A program made the position numbers and the translations under genes. The notes under the pieces are model-generated. The model was given only the letters and a program-made list of their open reading frames with translations, did no database searches and was not told the origin of the DNA. Shown here piece by piece: positions 18,706 through 26,592 of a stretch of DNA of 64,000 bases (positions are counted from its first letter, which is position 1; every line of letters begins with the position of its first letter). The DNA is from Neisseria musculi. Its GTDB lineage: Bacteria > Pseudomonadota > Gammaproteobacteria > Burkholderiales > Neisseriaceae. The stretch lies in NCBI RefSeq assembly GCF_014297595.2, contig NZ_CP060414.2, forward strand, positions 310,001-374,000, read 5' to 3'.

Positions 18706-18912
18706 ATGGATGAAGCGGTGTTTGCTGATTGGGCGTTGAAAATCTGCCTGGGCGGGCTGGTGGTTTTTTTGGGATTTATCGTTTGGAATCTGGGTAAGGA
18801 ATCGAAAGCGGGAAAATTCGGTATGTTTGTGCTGTTTTTGGTGTTGGGGCTGGGTGTGTTCGGCTTTCTTTTCAAAAATGTGTTAATCGAATTTTTGGTG
18901 TTGTCGAAATAA
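18706..18912 (+). CDS. DUF2788 small membrane protein
   Basis: 68 residues (MDEAVFADWALKICLGGLVV...). Two membrane segments are separated by a short basic loop (GKESKAGKFG). Length and sequence match the DUF2788 family of small inner-membrane proteins, function unknown. ATG 18706 has AAAGGTG 6-8 bases upstream; the frame is open further upstream but that part contains DUS and reads as non-coding. Confidence 0.8.
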   Translation: MDEAVFADWALKICLGGLVVFLGFIVWNLGKESKAGKFGMFVLFLVLGLGVFGFLFKNVLIEFLVLSK

Positions 18913-19139
18913 TGGTGGGGCACTTAGGGTTGCAGCAGCTGCGCAGACTGTGAACGATGGGGCTTTGCGCCGTTGGCAGGAGCTTGCGGCTTGGGGGGCA
19001 TTCGGATTGCAGCACAGAGGCTGCCGTTCGGTGAACGGTATTGCCAACGATAGTTCCAAACGGTTGGGCACGGTTTTGGGTTTGAGGGCGCGGAACCCGG
19101 CTGCTTGGTATGGTGAAATGGTTTTCAGGTGATTGAAAA

Positions 19140-20006
19140 ATGGGCATCTTTTGGCAGTGCGGCCGCTTCAATATTGATTTGTCGCAGCCGAAAATTATGG
19201 GCATTGTGAATCTCACGCCAGATTCTTTTTCAGACGGCGGCAGCTATTCTCAAGATACCGGCACGGCTTTGCGCCACGCCGAGCGGCTTTTGCGCGAGGG
19301 TGCGGATATGCTCGACATCGGCGGCGAGTCCACCCGCCCGGGAGCCGATGCGGTGCCGCCTGAAACCGAATGGGCACGGGTGGCGCCGGTGTTGAAAGAA
19401 TTGGCCTTGTGGAATGTACCCGTGAGTTTGGATACCCGCCGCACCGCTGTGATGCGGCGGGCGCTGGAGCAGGGCGGGGTGGACATCATCAATGATGTGT
19501 CCGCCCTGAATGATACCGGCGCGGTGGCGTTGATGGCGCAGCAGCCTGCCACGGGCATTTGCCTGATGCATATGCAGGGGTTGCCGGCCACCATGCAAAA
19601 CAATCCTCAATATCAAGATGTTGTTTCCGAGGTGGCATGCTATCTTAACGGGCAGGCGGCAGTTTGCGCCGCAGCCGGCATCGCGCGCAGGCGCATTGTT
19701 CTCGATCCGGGTTTTGGATTCGGCAAAAACCTGCAACACAATACTGCGTTGATGCGGCATCTGCGCAGCCTGATGGCGCAAACCGGGCTGCCTTTGTTGG
19801 TGGGGGTGTCGCGTAAGCGTATAATCGGCGAGCTGACGGGCGAAACAGATGCTGCGGCGCGCATACACGGCAGCGTGGCGGCGGCATTGGCGGCGGCGGC
19901 GCGCGGCGCACAAATTCTGCGGGTACATGATGTGAAAGCTACCTCAGATGCGCTGAAAGTTTGGCAGGCATTGGGTGTGGTTGAAAACGGGGAGAAGGCC
20001 GTCTGA
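19140..20006 (+). CDS. folP: dihydropteroate synthase
   Basis: FolP condenses the pterin pyrophosphate with p-aminobenzoate in folate synthesis and is the sulfonamide target. 288 residues. Signature 1 is [16 protein letters not shown] and signature 2 is [13 protein letters not shown]. These are followed by [28 protein letters not shown] (pterin site), [12 protein letters not shown] and the [17 protein letters not shown] end with IlRVHDV. I saw no long insertion in the loop regions where meningococcal sulfonamide-resistant alleles carry extra residues. A DUS core overlaps the end of the gene. Confidence 0.95.
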   Translation: MGIFWQCGRFNIDLSQPKIMGIVNLTPDSFSDGGSYSQDTGTALRHAERLLREGADMLDIGGESTRPGADAVPPETEWARVAPVLKELALWNVPVSLDTRRTAVMRRALEQGGVDIINDVSALNDTGAVALMAQQPATGICLMHMQGLPATMQNNPQYQDVVSEVACYLNGQAAVCAAAGIARRRIVLDPGFGFGKNLQHNTALMRHLRSLMAQTGLPLLVGVSRKRIIGELTGETDAAARIHGSVAAALAAAARGAQILRVHDVKATSDALKVWQALGVVENGEKAV

Positions 20007-20112
20007 AAGTCGGATTGCCATCACATCGGAAACAAACCGAACATTTCTTAGATGGAAAACTTGTTTTTGTGTTGCCTTTGCAACATTAAACGAACACAAC
20101 CCGAAAAAATAT

Positions 20113-20141
20113 TTGACGGCCGCTGCGTAAAAAATGATAAT
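20113..20141 (+). promoter_or_regulatory. sigma70 promoter of sRNA 1
   Basis: TTGACG, a 17-base spacer, then GATAAT. It lies 6-7 bases before the presumed start of the first sibling sRNA. Confidence 0.75.
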
Positions 20142-20146
20142 ACACC

Positions 20147-20236
20147 AATCAGGTTGCAATGCAGCTTGATGTTTTCTCCTCTATTTCTCCTTTGTAGACT
20201 TGGCGCATACCTTAACCGGATATGCGCATTTTTTTT
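20147..20236 (+). ncRNA. sibling sRNA 1 (NmsR/RcoF-like)
   Basis: About 90 nt. A 5' stem-loop (ATCAGGTTGCA pairing with TGCAGCTTGAT) is followed by a single-stranded pyrimidine-rich stretch with two anti-Shine-Dalgarno motifs (TTTCTCCTCTATTTCTCCTT). A rho-independent terminator follows, GCGCATA...TATGCGC plus eight T. A second copy with the same central stretch lies 470 bp downstream. The design matches the tandem Hfq-dependent sibling sRNAs NmsRA/NmsRB (RcoF1/RcoF2, NgncR_162/163), which repress TCA- and methylcitrate-cycle mRNAs by masking ribosome-binding sites. Identity is by structure and remembered features, not a search. Confidence 0.75.
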
Positions 20237-20583
20237 GCCTGCGATACCGCCCCGCTGTTCGTTTGCGAACAGGGCAGGCCGAAAAAGGTTTCGGAAAAGT
20301 TTATATGTATATTGGATGTTAAAACCGGCAGGGTTTTCAAATACGCAGGATATATCATTCATCTGCCTTCAAATAATGGCAGCATTGGCGTGCCGCTGTC
20401 TTGTTTGTATTGCCCGCTGCTTCAACAGCCGGCAGAAACCCGTGCCCTTTGAATTGAAATAAAGCAATATTGAAATAAAGCAATTCTGCAGTAGAATTAA
20501 GCGAACCTGCTATAGTGTATTTAATTTATAAATGTATAGCAAAAATAAAATACTCGGATTGTAAAATAAAATAAGCAGAATGA
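20237..20583. other. spacer between the two sRNAs
   Basis: AT-rich towards its 3' end. It holds a short repeated phrase (TTGAAATAAAGCAAT, twice around 20453-20483). A 76-codon open frame starting in the sRNA 1 terminator is not supported. No gene is called. Confidence 0.4.
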
Positions 20584-20612
20584 TTGACTCGGCTGCAACG
20601 CTTCGGCATAAT
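20584..20612 (+). promoter_or_regulatory. sigma70 promoter of sRNA 2
   Basis: TTGACT, a 17-base spacer, then CATAAT, at the same distance from its sRNA as the sRNA 1 promoter. Confidence 0.7.
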
Positions 20613-20617
20613 CCGCC

Positions 20618-20709
20618 CGTTGACTGATTTCAGTAGTCAGTTGATAGTTTCTCCTCTATTTCTCCTTTGTAGACTTGGCACACATTCTTGCGAATGTGTG
20701 CATTTTTTT
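20618..20709 (+). ncRNA. sibling sRNA 2 (NmsR/RcoF-like)
   Basis: About 90 nt. It shares with sRNA 1 an identical block of about 30 bases starting GTTTCTCCTCTATTTCTCCT and running to GTAGACTTGGC. The 5' hairpin (TGACTGATTTCAGTAGTCA) and the terminator (GCACACATTC...GAATGTGTGC plus seven T) differ in sequence but not in form. Conserved single-stranded seed with covarying stems is what sibling sRNAs with shared targets look like. Each copy has its own promoter, so they can be regulated separately. Confidence 0.75.
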
Positions 20710-20919
20710 GTCTATTAACTTGGCGGTTCGGTTTTGTTGTTTTATGTTCCATTGCGAATGGTGCTGTCTGTAGGCCGTCTGAATAATGCCGTTTGAAAAA
20801 TTTTCAGGTGTTTTTTGCAACTTCCCTATGTAAAACGGCTTTGAAATTTTCTTTCCCGACTTTATATCGCCGCCTCAATTCCGATAAGAAAGTATTGTTA
20901 TGACCAATCTCTACCAACC

Positions 20920-21532
20920 CCTGCTGCGGTATTTGCTGCAGTAATTCGTATCCGGCCATTTTAACCGCCGTGAAGACGAGCTGGGCGGCATGGAAAACCG
21001 TTTGCGTTTTCCGCCGGCTGTGGTTGATGCCGTTATCGCTGCCAAAACCGCCCGCCGGCGCGATGATTTTATTATCGGCTACCGTCTCTCGCCGGAAGAG
21101 CCGCAGGAAAACGGCATCACCATGACCGATACGTTTGCGCTGGCTGATACGCTGAAAGCCCGTGCGTTGCAATATCTGCATGTATCTTTGTGGGATTTCC
21201 ACAAAAAGGCCCGCCGTGGTGCCGACAGCTGCCGCAGCCGCTTGGATTTGATTCACGAGCGCATAGGCGGCGCATGCCCGCTGATCGGCGTGGGCAATTT
21301 ATTCACGGCCGATGATGCGCTCAATGTACTCGATACCGGCTGGGTGGAATTTGTCGGCATGGGCAAAGCCGTGTTGATTAATTCCGACTTCGCTACGCTG
21401 ATTTACCAAGGCCGCGAAGCCGATATCGCTACCGAAATCGATTCCAGCCATGCCGACCGTTGCGGCTGCCCTCGCTCAAAGGCAGGAAAGATGATGGGAA
21501 ACCGTTGGATGCAGGTTGATGGTTTAATGTAG
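20920..21532 (+). pseudogene. Old Yellow Enzyme-type NADH:flavin oxidoreductase remnant
   Basis: Only the C-terminal half of an OYE-family enzyme remains. The recognisable part starts at YLLQ, then TAA where the family has Gln (YLLQQF), then FVSGHFNRREDELGG, RLRFPPAVVDAVIAA, DFIIGYRLSPEEPQENG, QYLHVSLWDFHKKARRGAD, LIGVGNLFTADDAL and IYQGREADI. The N-terminal FMN-binding half is missing. The last 30 residues also diverge, probably through a further shift. A DUS-like hairpin follows. Confidence 0.85.
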
Positions 21533-21566
21533 AGGCCGTTTGAAATTTCTGTTTTTCAGACGGCCT
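21533..21566. terminator. imperfect DUS-pair hairpin
   Basis: AGGCCGTTTGAA (one mismatch to DUS) pairs with a perfect inverse DUS, giving a stem with one G-T pair after the oxidoreductase remnant, followed by TTT. Confidence 0.55.
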
Positions 21567-21636
21567 TTATTTCGGTTATTCTGACAATAAGCGCATTTTT
21601 CTGTTTTTTGCCTGTTGTTTCGCTTCGGATTTTGCT

Positions 21637-21726
21637 AAAGTTTGGCCGTTTAAATCCAGTTTGGGAAAAAACAGCAAGTCGCACACGGCAAGGCGGTGTC
21701 AAACTGGATTTAAACGGCCAAACTTT
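21637..21726. repeat. perfect 26-bp inverted repeat
   Basis: Arms at 21637-21662 and 21701-21726 begin AAAGTTTGGCCGTTTAAATC and are exact reverse complements over 26 bp, with a 38-base loop. A weaker match extends outward (GC, one mismatch). There is no DUS in it. It may be a MITE, a terminator or an attenuator before the small gene at 21772. Confidence 0.85.
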
Positions 21727-21771
21727 TGCTTTATTGTTGTCTTTAAATATTGAATTATTAAATTATTGGTT

Positions 21772-21978
21772 ATGAATGAAGTTTTAGATTTAATCCGCAC
21801 CGAATCTGCCGCCGTGGTGGCTGAAACGCTGGATTTTTTGCTTTATGAGTGCAGCTTGGACGAAGCGCCTTCGCGTGATGAGGTGGCATTATGGTGCGGT
21901 ATTCTGCAGGCACGCGGCGGCAGATTCGAGCGTTTGGCGCAAACTTGTCGAATCTGGTTGGAAGAAGAGGCACTTTGA
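21772..21978 (+). CDS. small hypothetical protein
   Basis: 68 residues (MNEVLDLIRTESAAVVAETL...), acidic and helical, with no membrane segment. ATG 21772 is preferred to TTG 21766. The stop overlaps the start of the VanZ-like gene (TGATG), which indicates translational coupling and supports both genes being real. I do not recognise the family. Confidence 0.65.
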   Translation: MNEVLDLIRTESAAVVAETLDFLLYECSLDEAPSRDEVALWCGILQARGGRFERLAQTCRIWLEEEAL

Positions 21979-22610
21979 TGCAGATGCCCAATAACCGTTT
22001 TGTGCCGCTGGCCGTGATGTGGTTTGCCGCCGCGGTGTATTTACTGCTGTTCAGAGAGGGCGGCAGCGATGTGCCGCCGTTTGCCCATTTTGACAAAGTG
22101 GCGCATTTTGCGCTGTTTTTCGCCCAGTTTTGGCTGCTGGCCAAAGCCTTTATGCACGACCGCCTTGCCATACCTTACCGTTTGCTGTTTGTGTCGGCCG
22201 TGCTGGCCGCAGCGGGCAGCGAAACGGCACAGGCTTTATTTACCCGTACGCGCGAGGGCAGTATTGCCGATGGGTTGGCCGACATTCTGGGTGCGGGCGC
22301 GGCACTGTGGCTGGCGTATAAAGTTTCTGCAGCCAAACAAGCGGTTCAAAAAAAACGCTTGACGCTGATAAGGCATACTGCAAAGCCGCAAGGCCGTCTG
22401 AAAAAATCAGGATGTTTCATTTCGGCAGAAAACAGGCGTTTATTGTTGCCGTTCCCGCCGGTTTTCACAACACCGACCACCGCGCCGAAGAGCGTGCGCC
22501 GGTTACGGAAAACGGCTGCGCAAGCCGCTCCGCCCCGAAATCATTGGCGGCCGCGGCAGAGATTGCCGAAGGGCGGCGGTTTCGGTTTGCCCTGCGCAAG
22601 ATTCGGGTAG
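21978..22610 (+). CDS. VanZ-like family membrane protein
   Basis: 210 residues. The first 120 or so carry four hydrophobic segments with the VanZ-like pattern FAHFDKVAHFALFFAQFWLL...GSETAQALFTRTREGSIADGLADILGAGAAL (His/Asp/Glu polar residues in the membrane). Function unknown; in Gram-positives one relative affects teicoplanin resistance. The 80-residue Arg/Pro-rich tail after AAKQAVQKK is translated across a DUS and is probably read-through caused by loss of the original stop. The start overlaps the preceding stop. Confidence 0.7.
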   Translation: MQMPNNRFVPLAVMWFAAAVYLLLFREGGSDVPPFAHFDKVAHFALFFAQFWLLAKAFMHDRLAIPYRLLFVSAVLAAAGSETAQALFTRTREGSIADGLADILGAGAALWLAYKVSAAKQAVQKKRLTLIRHTAKPQGRLKKSGCFISAENRRLLLPFPPVFTTPTTAPKSVRRLRKTAAQAAPPRNHWRPRQRLPKGGGFGLPCARFG

Positions 22611-23076
22611 TGGCCGAAATCGGTATCAGTTGCCAATATAAACGAAAAAGGCTGCCACTGCCGCAGGCCGTCTGAAACTGAAAACCGGGAATGTGCAAAT
22701 TCCTACAGGTATCGGCACGGCCTGCAGCCCGATTTGGGAATAAGTATGATGGAAAGCGGGAAGTTTAAAGCGGCAAACAAAACGGGGGCTTCGGCCTCTG
22801 TTTTGTTTCTGCTATCATTTGCTGTCGCTGTTTTGAAGTGTGCTGTTGAAGCCAACCCGCTTTGTTTTCGGTATCGGACAACGGGCAGGGCAGACAGTAA
22901 GCAGCCGACTCTGCCGCCGCTTGGGCAGCCGGCAAAACCGTTCTCTTTGAACCGCAGTGCAGCCGTGCGGTAACGGAAATCAAGCGGGCTTGCTGTGTCT
23001 GTATTATCTTAGACGGTTGCCTTGTGTATTGAAAATCGAATTAACCATCAAACTGCCGAACCGGAAAGGATCAAAC
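22611..23076. other. gap between the VanZ-like gene and hisH
   Basis: It contains a DUS near 22665 and a Correia-like repeat (22854-22990). I see no supported gene. The hisH promoter should lie in the last 90 bases. Confidence 0.45.
22854..22990 (+). repeat. Correia-like repeat, copy 2
   Basis: Ends ACCCGCTTTG and CAAGCGGGCT form an imperfect terminal inverted repeat. Internal blocks are GCAGACAGTAAGCAGCCGAC, GCCGGCAAAACCGTTCTCTTTG and a GCGGTAACGG-like end, in the same order as in Correia elements. Confidence 0.55.
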
Positions 23077-23721
23077 ATGAAAGTTGCCATCATCGATTAC
23101 GGCATGGGCAATCTGCATTCAGTGCTGAAATCGGTGCAGGCTGCGCAAAAACTGGCAGGGGTGAACGCGCAAATCGTACTCACCGGCCATCCCGAAGAAG
23201 TGTTTGCGGCCGACAAAGTGGTCTTTCCCGGGCAGGGGGCCATGCCCGACTGCATGGCAGCGCTGCAACGCAGCGGCTTGGGCGAGGCGGTTTCAGACGG
23301 CCTGAAAAACAAGCCTTTTTTCGGCATCTGCGTGGGCGCGCAGTTATTGTTCGACCACAGCGAAGAAGGCAACACCGCCGGTTTGGGCTGGTTTGCGGGC
23401 AAGGTGAAGCGCTTTGCCGCCGGCCGCTGCGGCGATAACGGCAGCAAACTCAAAGTGCCGCATATGGGCTGGAACACTGTGCGCCAAACACGGGCGCACC
23501 CGCTGTTTGCAGATGTTGCCCAAAACACACGGTTTTATTTTGTGCACAGCTATTATTTTGTGCCGGCCGATAAAGATATTGTGCTCGGCACCAGCGAATA
23601 TCCCGATGAATTTGCCTGCGTTGCGGGCAGGGATAATGTGTTTGCCACCCAGTTCCACACCGAAAAAAGCCACGAAGGCGGGCTGCTGCTGCTGCGCAAC
23701 TTTCTCCGCTGGAACGTTTGA
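23077..23721 (+). CDS. hisH: imidazole glycerol phosphate synthase, glutamine amidotransferase subunit
   Basis: HisH supplies ammonia from glutamine to HisF for the fifth step of histidine synthesis. 214 residues, class-I amidotransferase: it opens MKVAIIDYGMGNLHSVLKSV, has the nucleophile Cys85 in FFGICVGAQLLF, and the His/Glu pair in ATQFHTEKSHEGG. ATG 23077 has GGAAAGGA 6 bases upstream. hisA follows after a DUS palindrome; hisF is 2 kb further on. Confidence 0.96.
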   Translation: MKVAIIDYGMGNLHSVLKSVQAAQKLAGVNAQIVLTGHPEEVFAADKVVFPGQGAMPDCMAALQRSGLGEAVSDGLKNKPFFGICVGAQLLFDHSEEGNTAGLGWFAGKVKRFAAGRCGDNGSKLKVPHMGWNTVRQTRAHPLFADVAQNTRFYFVHSYYFVPADKDIVLGTSEYPDEFACVAGRDNVFATQFHTEKSHEGGLLLLRNFLRWNV

Positions 23722-23738
23722 AATTGTGTAGAATACAA

Positions 23739-23772
23739 GCTTTTCAGACGGCCTTAAGGCCGTCTGAAAAGC
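23739..23772. terminator. 34-nt perfect palindrome made of two DUS
   Basis: Two DUS meet back to back with almost no spacer (GACGGCCTTAAGGCCGTC at the centre) and the symmetry extends to GCTTTT/AAAAGC. It lies between hisH and hisA and could attenuate transcription there. Confidence 0.65.
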
Positions 23773-23793
23773 CTGAAAACACGAGGAAATAAA

Positions 23794-24537
23794 ATGCTGC
23801 TGATTCCCGCAATCGATTTGAAAGAAGGCCGCTGTGTGCGCCTGAAGCAGGGGCTGATGGACCAGGCCACCGTGTTTTCCGACAACCCCGCCGAAACTGC
23901 GCTGTATTGGTTCAAACAAGGTGCGCGCCGCCTGCATTTGGTGGATTTGGACGGTGCGTTTGCCGGCAAACCGCAAAATCTCGAAGCTGTCGGCAGCATT
24001 TTGCAGCAGGTGGCCAAAGAGATTCCCGTGCAGCTTGGAGGCGGCATCCGTGATTTGCACACCATTGAGAAATATCTCGATTTGGGGCTGACCGATGTGA
24101 TTATCGGCACTGCGGCCGTGAATAATCCCGAATTTGTGCGCCAAGCCTGCAGAGAATTTGCAGGCCGCATCATTGTGGGGCTGGACGCAAAAGACGGTAT
24201 GGCCGCAATCAACGGCTGGGCAACCGTTACCCCGCATCATGTGGCCGATTTGGGCAAACGCTTTGAAGACGATGGGGTAAACAGTATTATCTATACCGAC
24301 ATAGGCCGCGACGGCATGATGAGCGGCGTAAACATCGAAGCCACCGTCAAATTGGCCGAGGCTGTGCGCATTCCCGTGATTGCATCGGGCGGGCTGACCG
24401 GCTTAGACGATATCCGAGCTTTGTGCGCCGTAGAAAAAAGCGGCGTGGCAGGTGCTATCACCGGCCGTGCCATTTACGAAGGCAGCATTGATTTTGCCGA
24501 AGCACAAAAGCTGGCCGATGCGCTCGCGGGGCAGTAG
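23794..24537 (+). CDS. hisA: ProFAR isomerase
   Basis: HisA is the (beta/alpha)8 isomerase that converts ProFAR to PRFAR, the substrate of HisF-HisH. 247 residues. Catalytic Asp in [19 protein letters not shown]. Phosphate-binding loops are [13 protein letters not shown] with VIIGTAAV, and [11 protein letters not shown] with [12 protein letters not shown] 23794 has GAGGAAA upstream. Confidence 0.96.
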   Translation: MLLIPAIDLKEGRCVRLKQGLMDQATVFSDNPAETALYWFKQGARRLHLVDLDGAFAGKPQNLEAVGSILQQVAKEIPVQLGGGIRDLHTIEKYLDLGLTDVIIGTAAVNNPEFVRQACREFAGRIIVGLDAKDGMAAINGWATVTPHHVADLGKRFEDDGVNSIIYTDIGRDGMMSGVNIEATVKLAEAVRIPVIASGGLTGLDDIRALCAVEKSGVAGAITGRAIYEGSIDFAEAQKLADALAGQ

Positions 24538-24713
24538 GCGAGCGGCGTTGCGGCGGCGCGGTGTGAAAACGGTGTTCCGCACAAACTGAATCCGCATCAA
24601 ACCGCATTGCGGCTTGCGCAGGCCGTCTGAACGGCGGCCGCGCAACCGGAAAAACGTAAAAAAATATTTTTGACAACAGGTTAAACTGTATTTTAACAAA
24701 AAGGGGTAAAACT

Positions 24714-25031
24714 ATGTTTCAAGCATTTGTTTTGGGCTTTTGGACGCTGTGGTCTTCAAGCCGCGATATCCGCGCCGTCAGCGAAGGGCTGGCCTTCACC
24801 ATCATCAGCATATTAATCAGCATGGGTATAGATTTCGCGCTGCCGCAAATCGATGCACAATGGTGTGTGGTGATGGGTATTTTATGGGCTTATGCTTCAT
24901 TGCTGTTTGCCGTTGTCAACCGTGTGGCCGGCAGCTTGATGAGCACCATGTTGCTGGCTGCGGCAGGCGCAGTCGGTTATTACCAGCTTCTCGAGCATCT
25001 GCCCCATTGGGTGTCGGGCTTTATGGCCTGA
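24714..25031 (+). CDS. hypothetical membrane protein
   Basis: 105 residues with three or four membrane segments (FVLGFWTLW, LAFTIISILISMGIDFAL, WCVVMGILWAYASLLFAVVN, MSTMLLAAAGAVGYYQLL). ATG 24714 has GGGGT 7 bases upstream; a TTGACA lies 44 bases upstream as a possible -35. I do not recognise the family. It separates hisA from a decayed glycosyltransferase. Confidence 0.65.
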   Translation: MFQAFVLGFWTLWSSSRDIRAVSEGLAFTIISILISMGIDFALPQIDAQWCVVMGILWAYASLLFAVVNRVAGSLMSTMLLAAAGAVGYYQLLEHLPHWVSGFMA

Positions 25032-25040
25032 AAAACCGTT

Positions 25041-25537
25041 TGAGCAAAACACGCCCCAACTGCCCGGCAAGATGATTTTGAAGTGAAAGAAAAAATCGAG
25101 ATGGTTTTTGTCAGCTCTTTGGCAGAAAGCCAAATCAGCAGCGTGCAGCAGAAAATACGCGATACAGGCCTGGCCGAAATGGTGAAAATCCTGCCTTTCC
25201 AACCGCTTGCCGAAATCTATCCGGTGATAGATATTATGGTGCCGCCCTCGCGTGTGGAGGGGTTTGGTAGTGGTTGAAGCCATGCTGGCAGGCTGCTGCG
25301 TAGTCCGCAGCAACACGGGCGGGGCTTATAATCAGATCGATCACGGAAAAACCGGCTATATTTTTGAAAACGGCAATATCGGGCAGTTCGGGCAGTATCT
25401 GCATGAGTTGGTTGCGGACCCGGAAAAAAGAGCCGGGTTTGCCGCAGCAGGCCGGCAGAAAGCACTGGCATCGTTTACCGGCGAGGTGATGGCGAAAAAA
25501 ACATTGGGTGTATCACGATTTGCTCGGCGGCCGTTAA
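25041..25537 (+). pseudogene. GT4 glycosyltransferase C-terminal remnant
   Basis: Only the nucleotide-sugar-binding C-terminal domain of a group-1 glycosyltransferase is left: KEKIEMVFVSSLAES, KILPFQPLAEIYPVIDIMVPPSRVEGFG, then a shift near 25266, VVEAMLAGCCVVRSNTGGAYNQIDHGKTGYIF and [22 protein letters not shown]. The EGFG...VVEAM block is the family's EX7E motif, split by the first shift. An extra A in an A7 run (25494-25501) causes a second shift before the restored end [13 protein letters not shown]. The N-terminal domain is absent. Confidence 0.85.
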
Positions 25538-25682
25538 ACATCTGTCAAACGCCCGCAACCACAGCCCGCTTTCAAATATTTTGCCGGAAACGCACAACCC
25601 GGCTGCGGGGCTTCATACCAACCAGAGGCCGTCTGAAAACCATCATGCCGTTTTTCAGGCGGCCTGTTTCGGAACACACGAT

Positions 25683-26450
25683 ATGGCATTAGCAAAACGC
25701 ATTATCCCCTGTTTGGACGTTGATAACGGCCGCGTGGTCAAAGGTGTGAATTTTGTCGGCCTGCGCGATGCAGGCAACCCCGTTGATGTGGCCAAACGCT
25801 ATAACGATGAAGGTGCAGACGAATTAACCTTTCTCGACATTACCGCCAGCAGCGACAACCGCGACACCATTTTGCACGTTATCGAAGAAGTGGCCTCGCA
25901 GGTGTTTATCCCGCTGACTGTAGGCGGCGGCGTGCGCAGTGTGGCCGATGTGCGCCGTCTGCTCAATGCCGGTGCCGATAAAGCCGGCATCAACACCGCC
26001 GCCGTTACCCACCCAGAGCTGGTGAACGAGGCGGCCGGTTTTTTCGGATCGCAGGCGATTGTGGTGGCGATAGATGCCAAAGCCGTCAATCCCGAAAACA
26101 CTCGTTGGGAGGTATTCACCCACGGCGGCCGCAAACCCACCGGCATCGATGCGGTGCAGTGGGCGCAAAACATGCAGGCGCGCGGCGCAGGCGAAATCCT
26201 GCTCACCAGTATGGACAGGGACGGCACCAAGGCCGGCTTCAATCTGCCGCTCACCCGCGCAGTGAGCGAAGCAGTGGATATTCCCGTGATTGCTTCCGGC
26301 GGCGTGGGCAATGTGCGGCATCTCATAGAAGGCGTGAAAGAGGGTAAAGCCGATGCGGTGTTGGCGGCCAGTATTTTCCACTTTGGCGAAGTGGGCATAC
26401 ACGAAGCCAAACTGGCCATGCGCGCCGCCGGCATCGAAGTGCGCCTGTAA
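25683..26450 (+). CDS. hisF: imidazole glycerol phosphate synthase, cyclase subunit
   Basis: HisF uses HisH-derived ammonia to convert PRFAR to imidazole glycerol phosphate and AICAR. 255 residues, (beta/alpha)8 barrel. It opens [24 protein letters not shown] with the catalytic Asp in CLDV, has [30 protein letters not shown], the second catalytic Asp in [14 protein letters not shown], and [14 protein letters not shown] 25683 is the conserved start; the open frame upstream is pseudogene and DUS sequence. Confidence 0.96.
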   Translation: MALAKRIIPCLDVDNGRVVKGVNFVGLRDAGNPVDVAKRYNDEGADELTFLDITASSDNRDTILHVIEEVASQVFIPLTVGGGVRSVADVRRLLNAGADKAGINTAAVTHPELVNEAAGFFGSQAIVVAIDAKAVNPENTRWEVFTHGGRKPTGIDAVQWAQNMQARGAGEILLTSMDRDGTKAGFNLPLTRAVSEAVDIPVIASGGVGNVRHLIEGVKEGKADAVLAASIFHFGEVGIHEAKLAMRAAGIEVRL

Positions 26451-26592
26451 GCCTTAAAACCATGATCAAACGTATTTTATTTAAGGCCGTCTGAAAACAG
26501 TTTCTGCAACGCGTTTACAACCGCAAAACCGATATTCAAGCTGCTGCAATCTTTCAGACGGCCTGCAACCGATTCAAAAAAGGACAGCCACC

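Noticed and set aside
20222..20452. Small protein starting inside the terminator of sRNA 1
   Set aside because: The start lies in the hairpin, there is no ribosome-binding site and no family resemblance.
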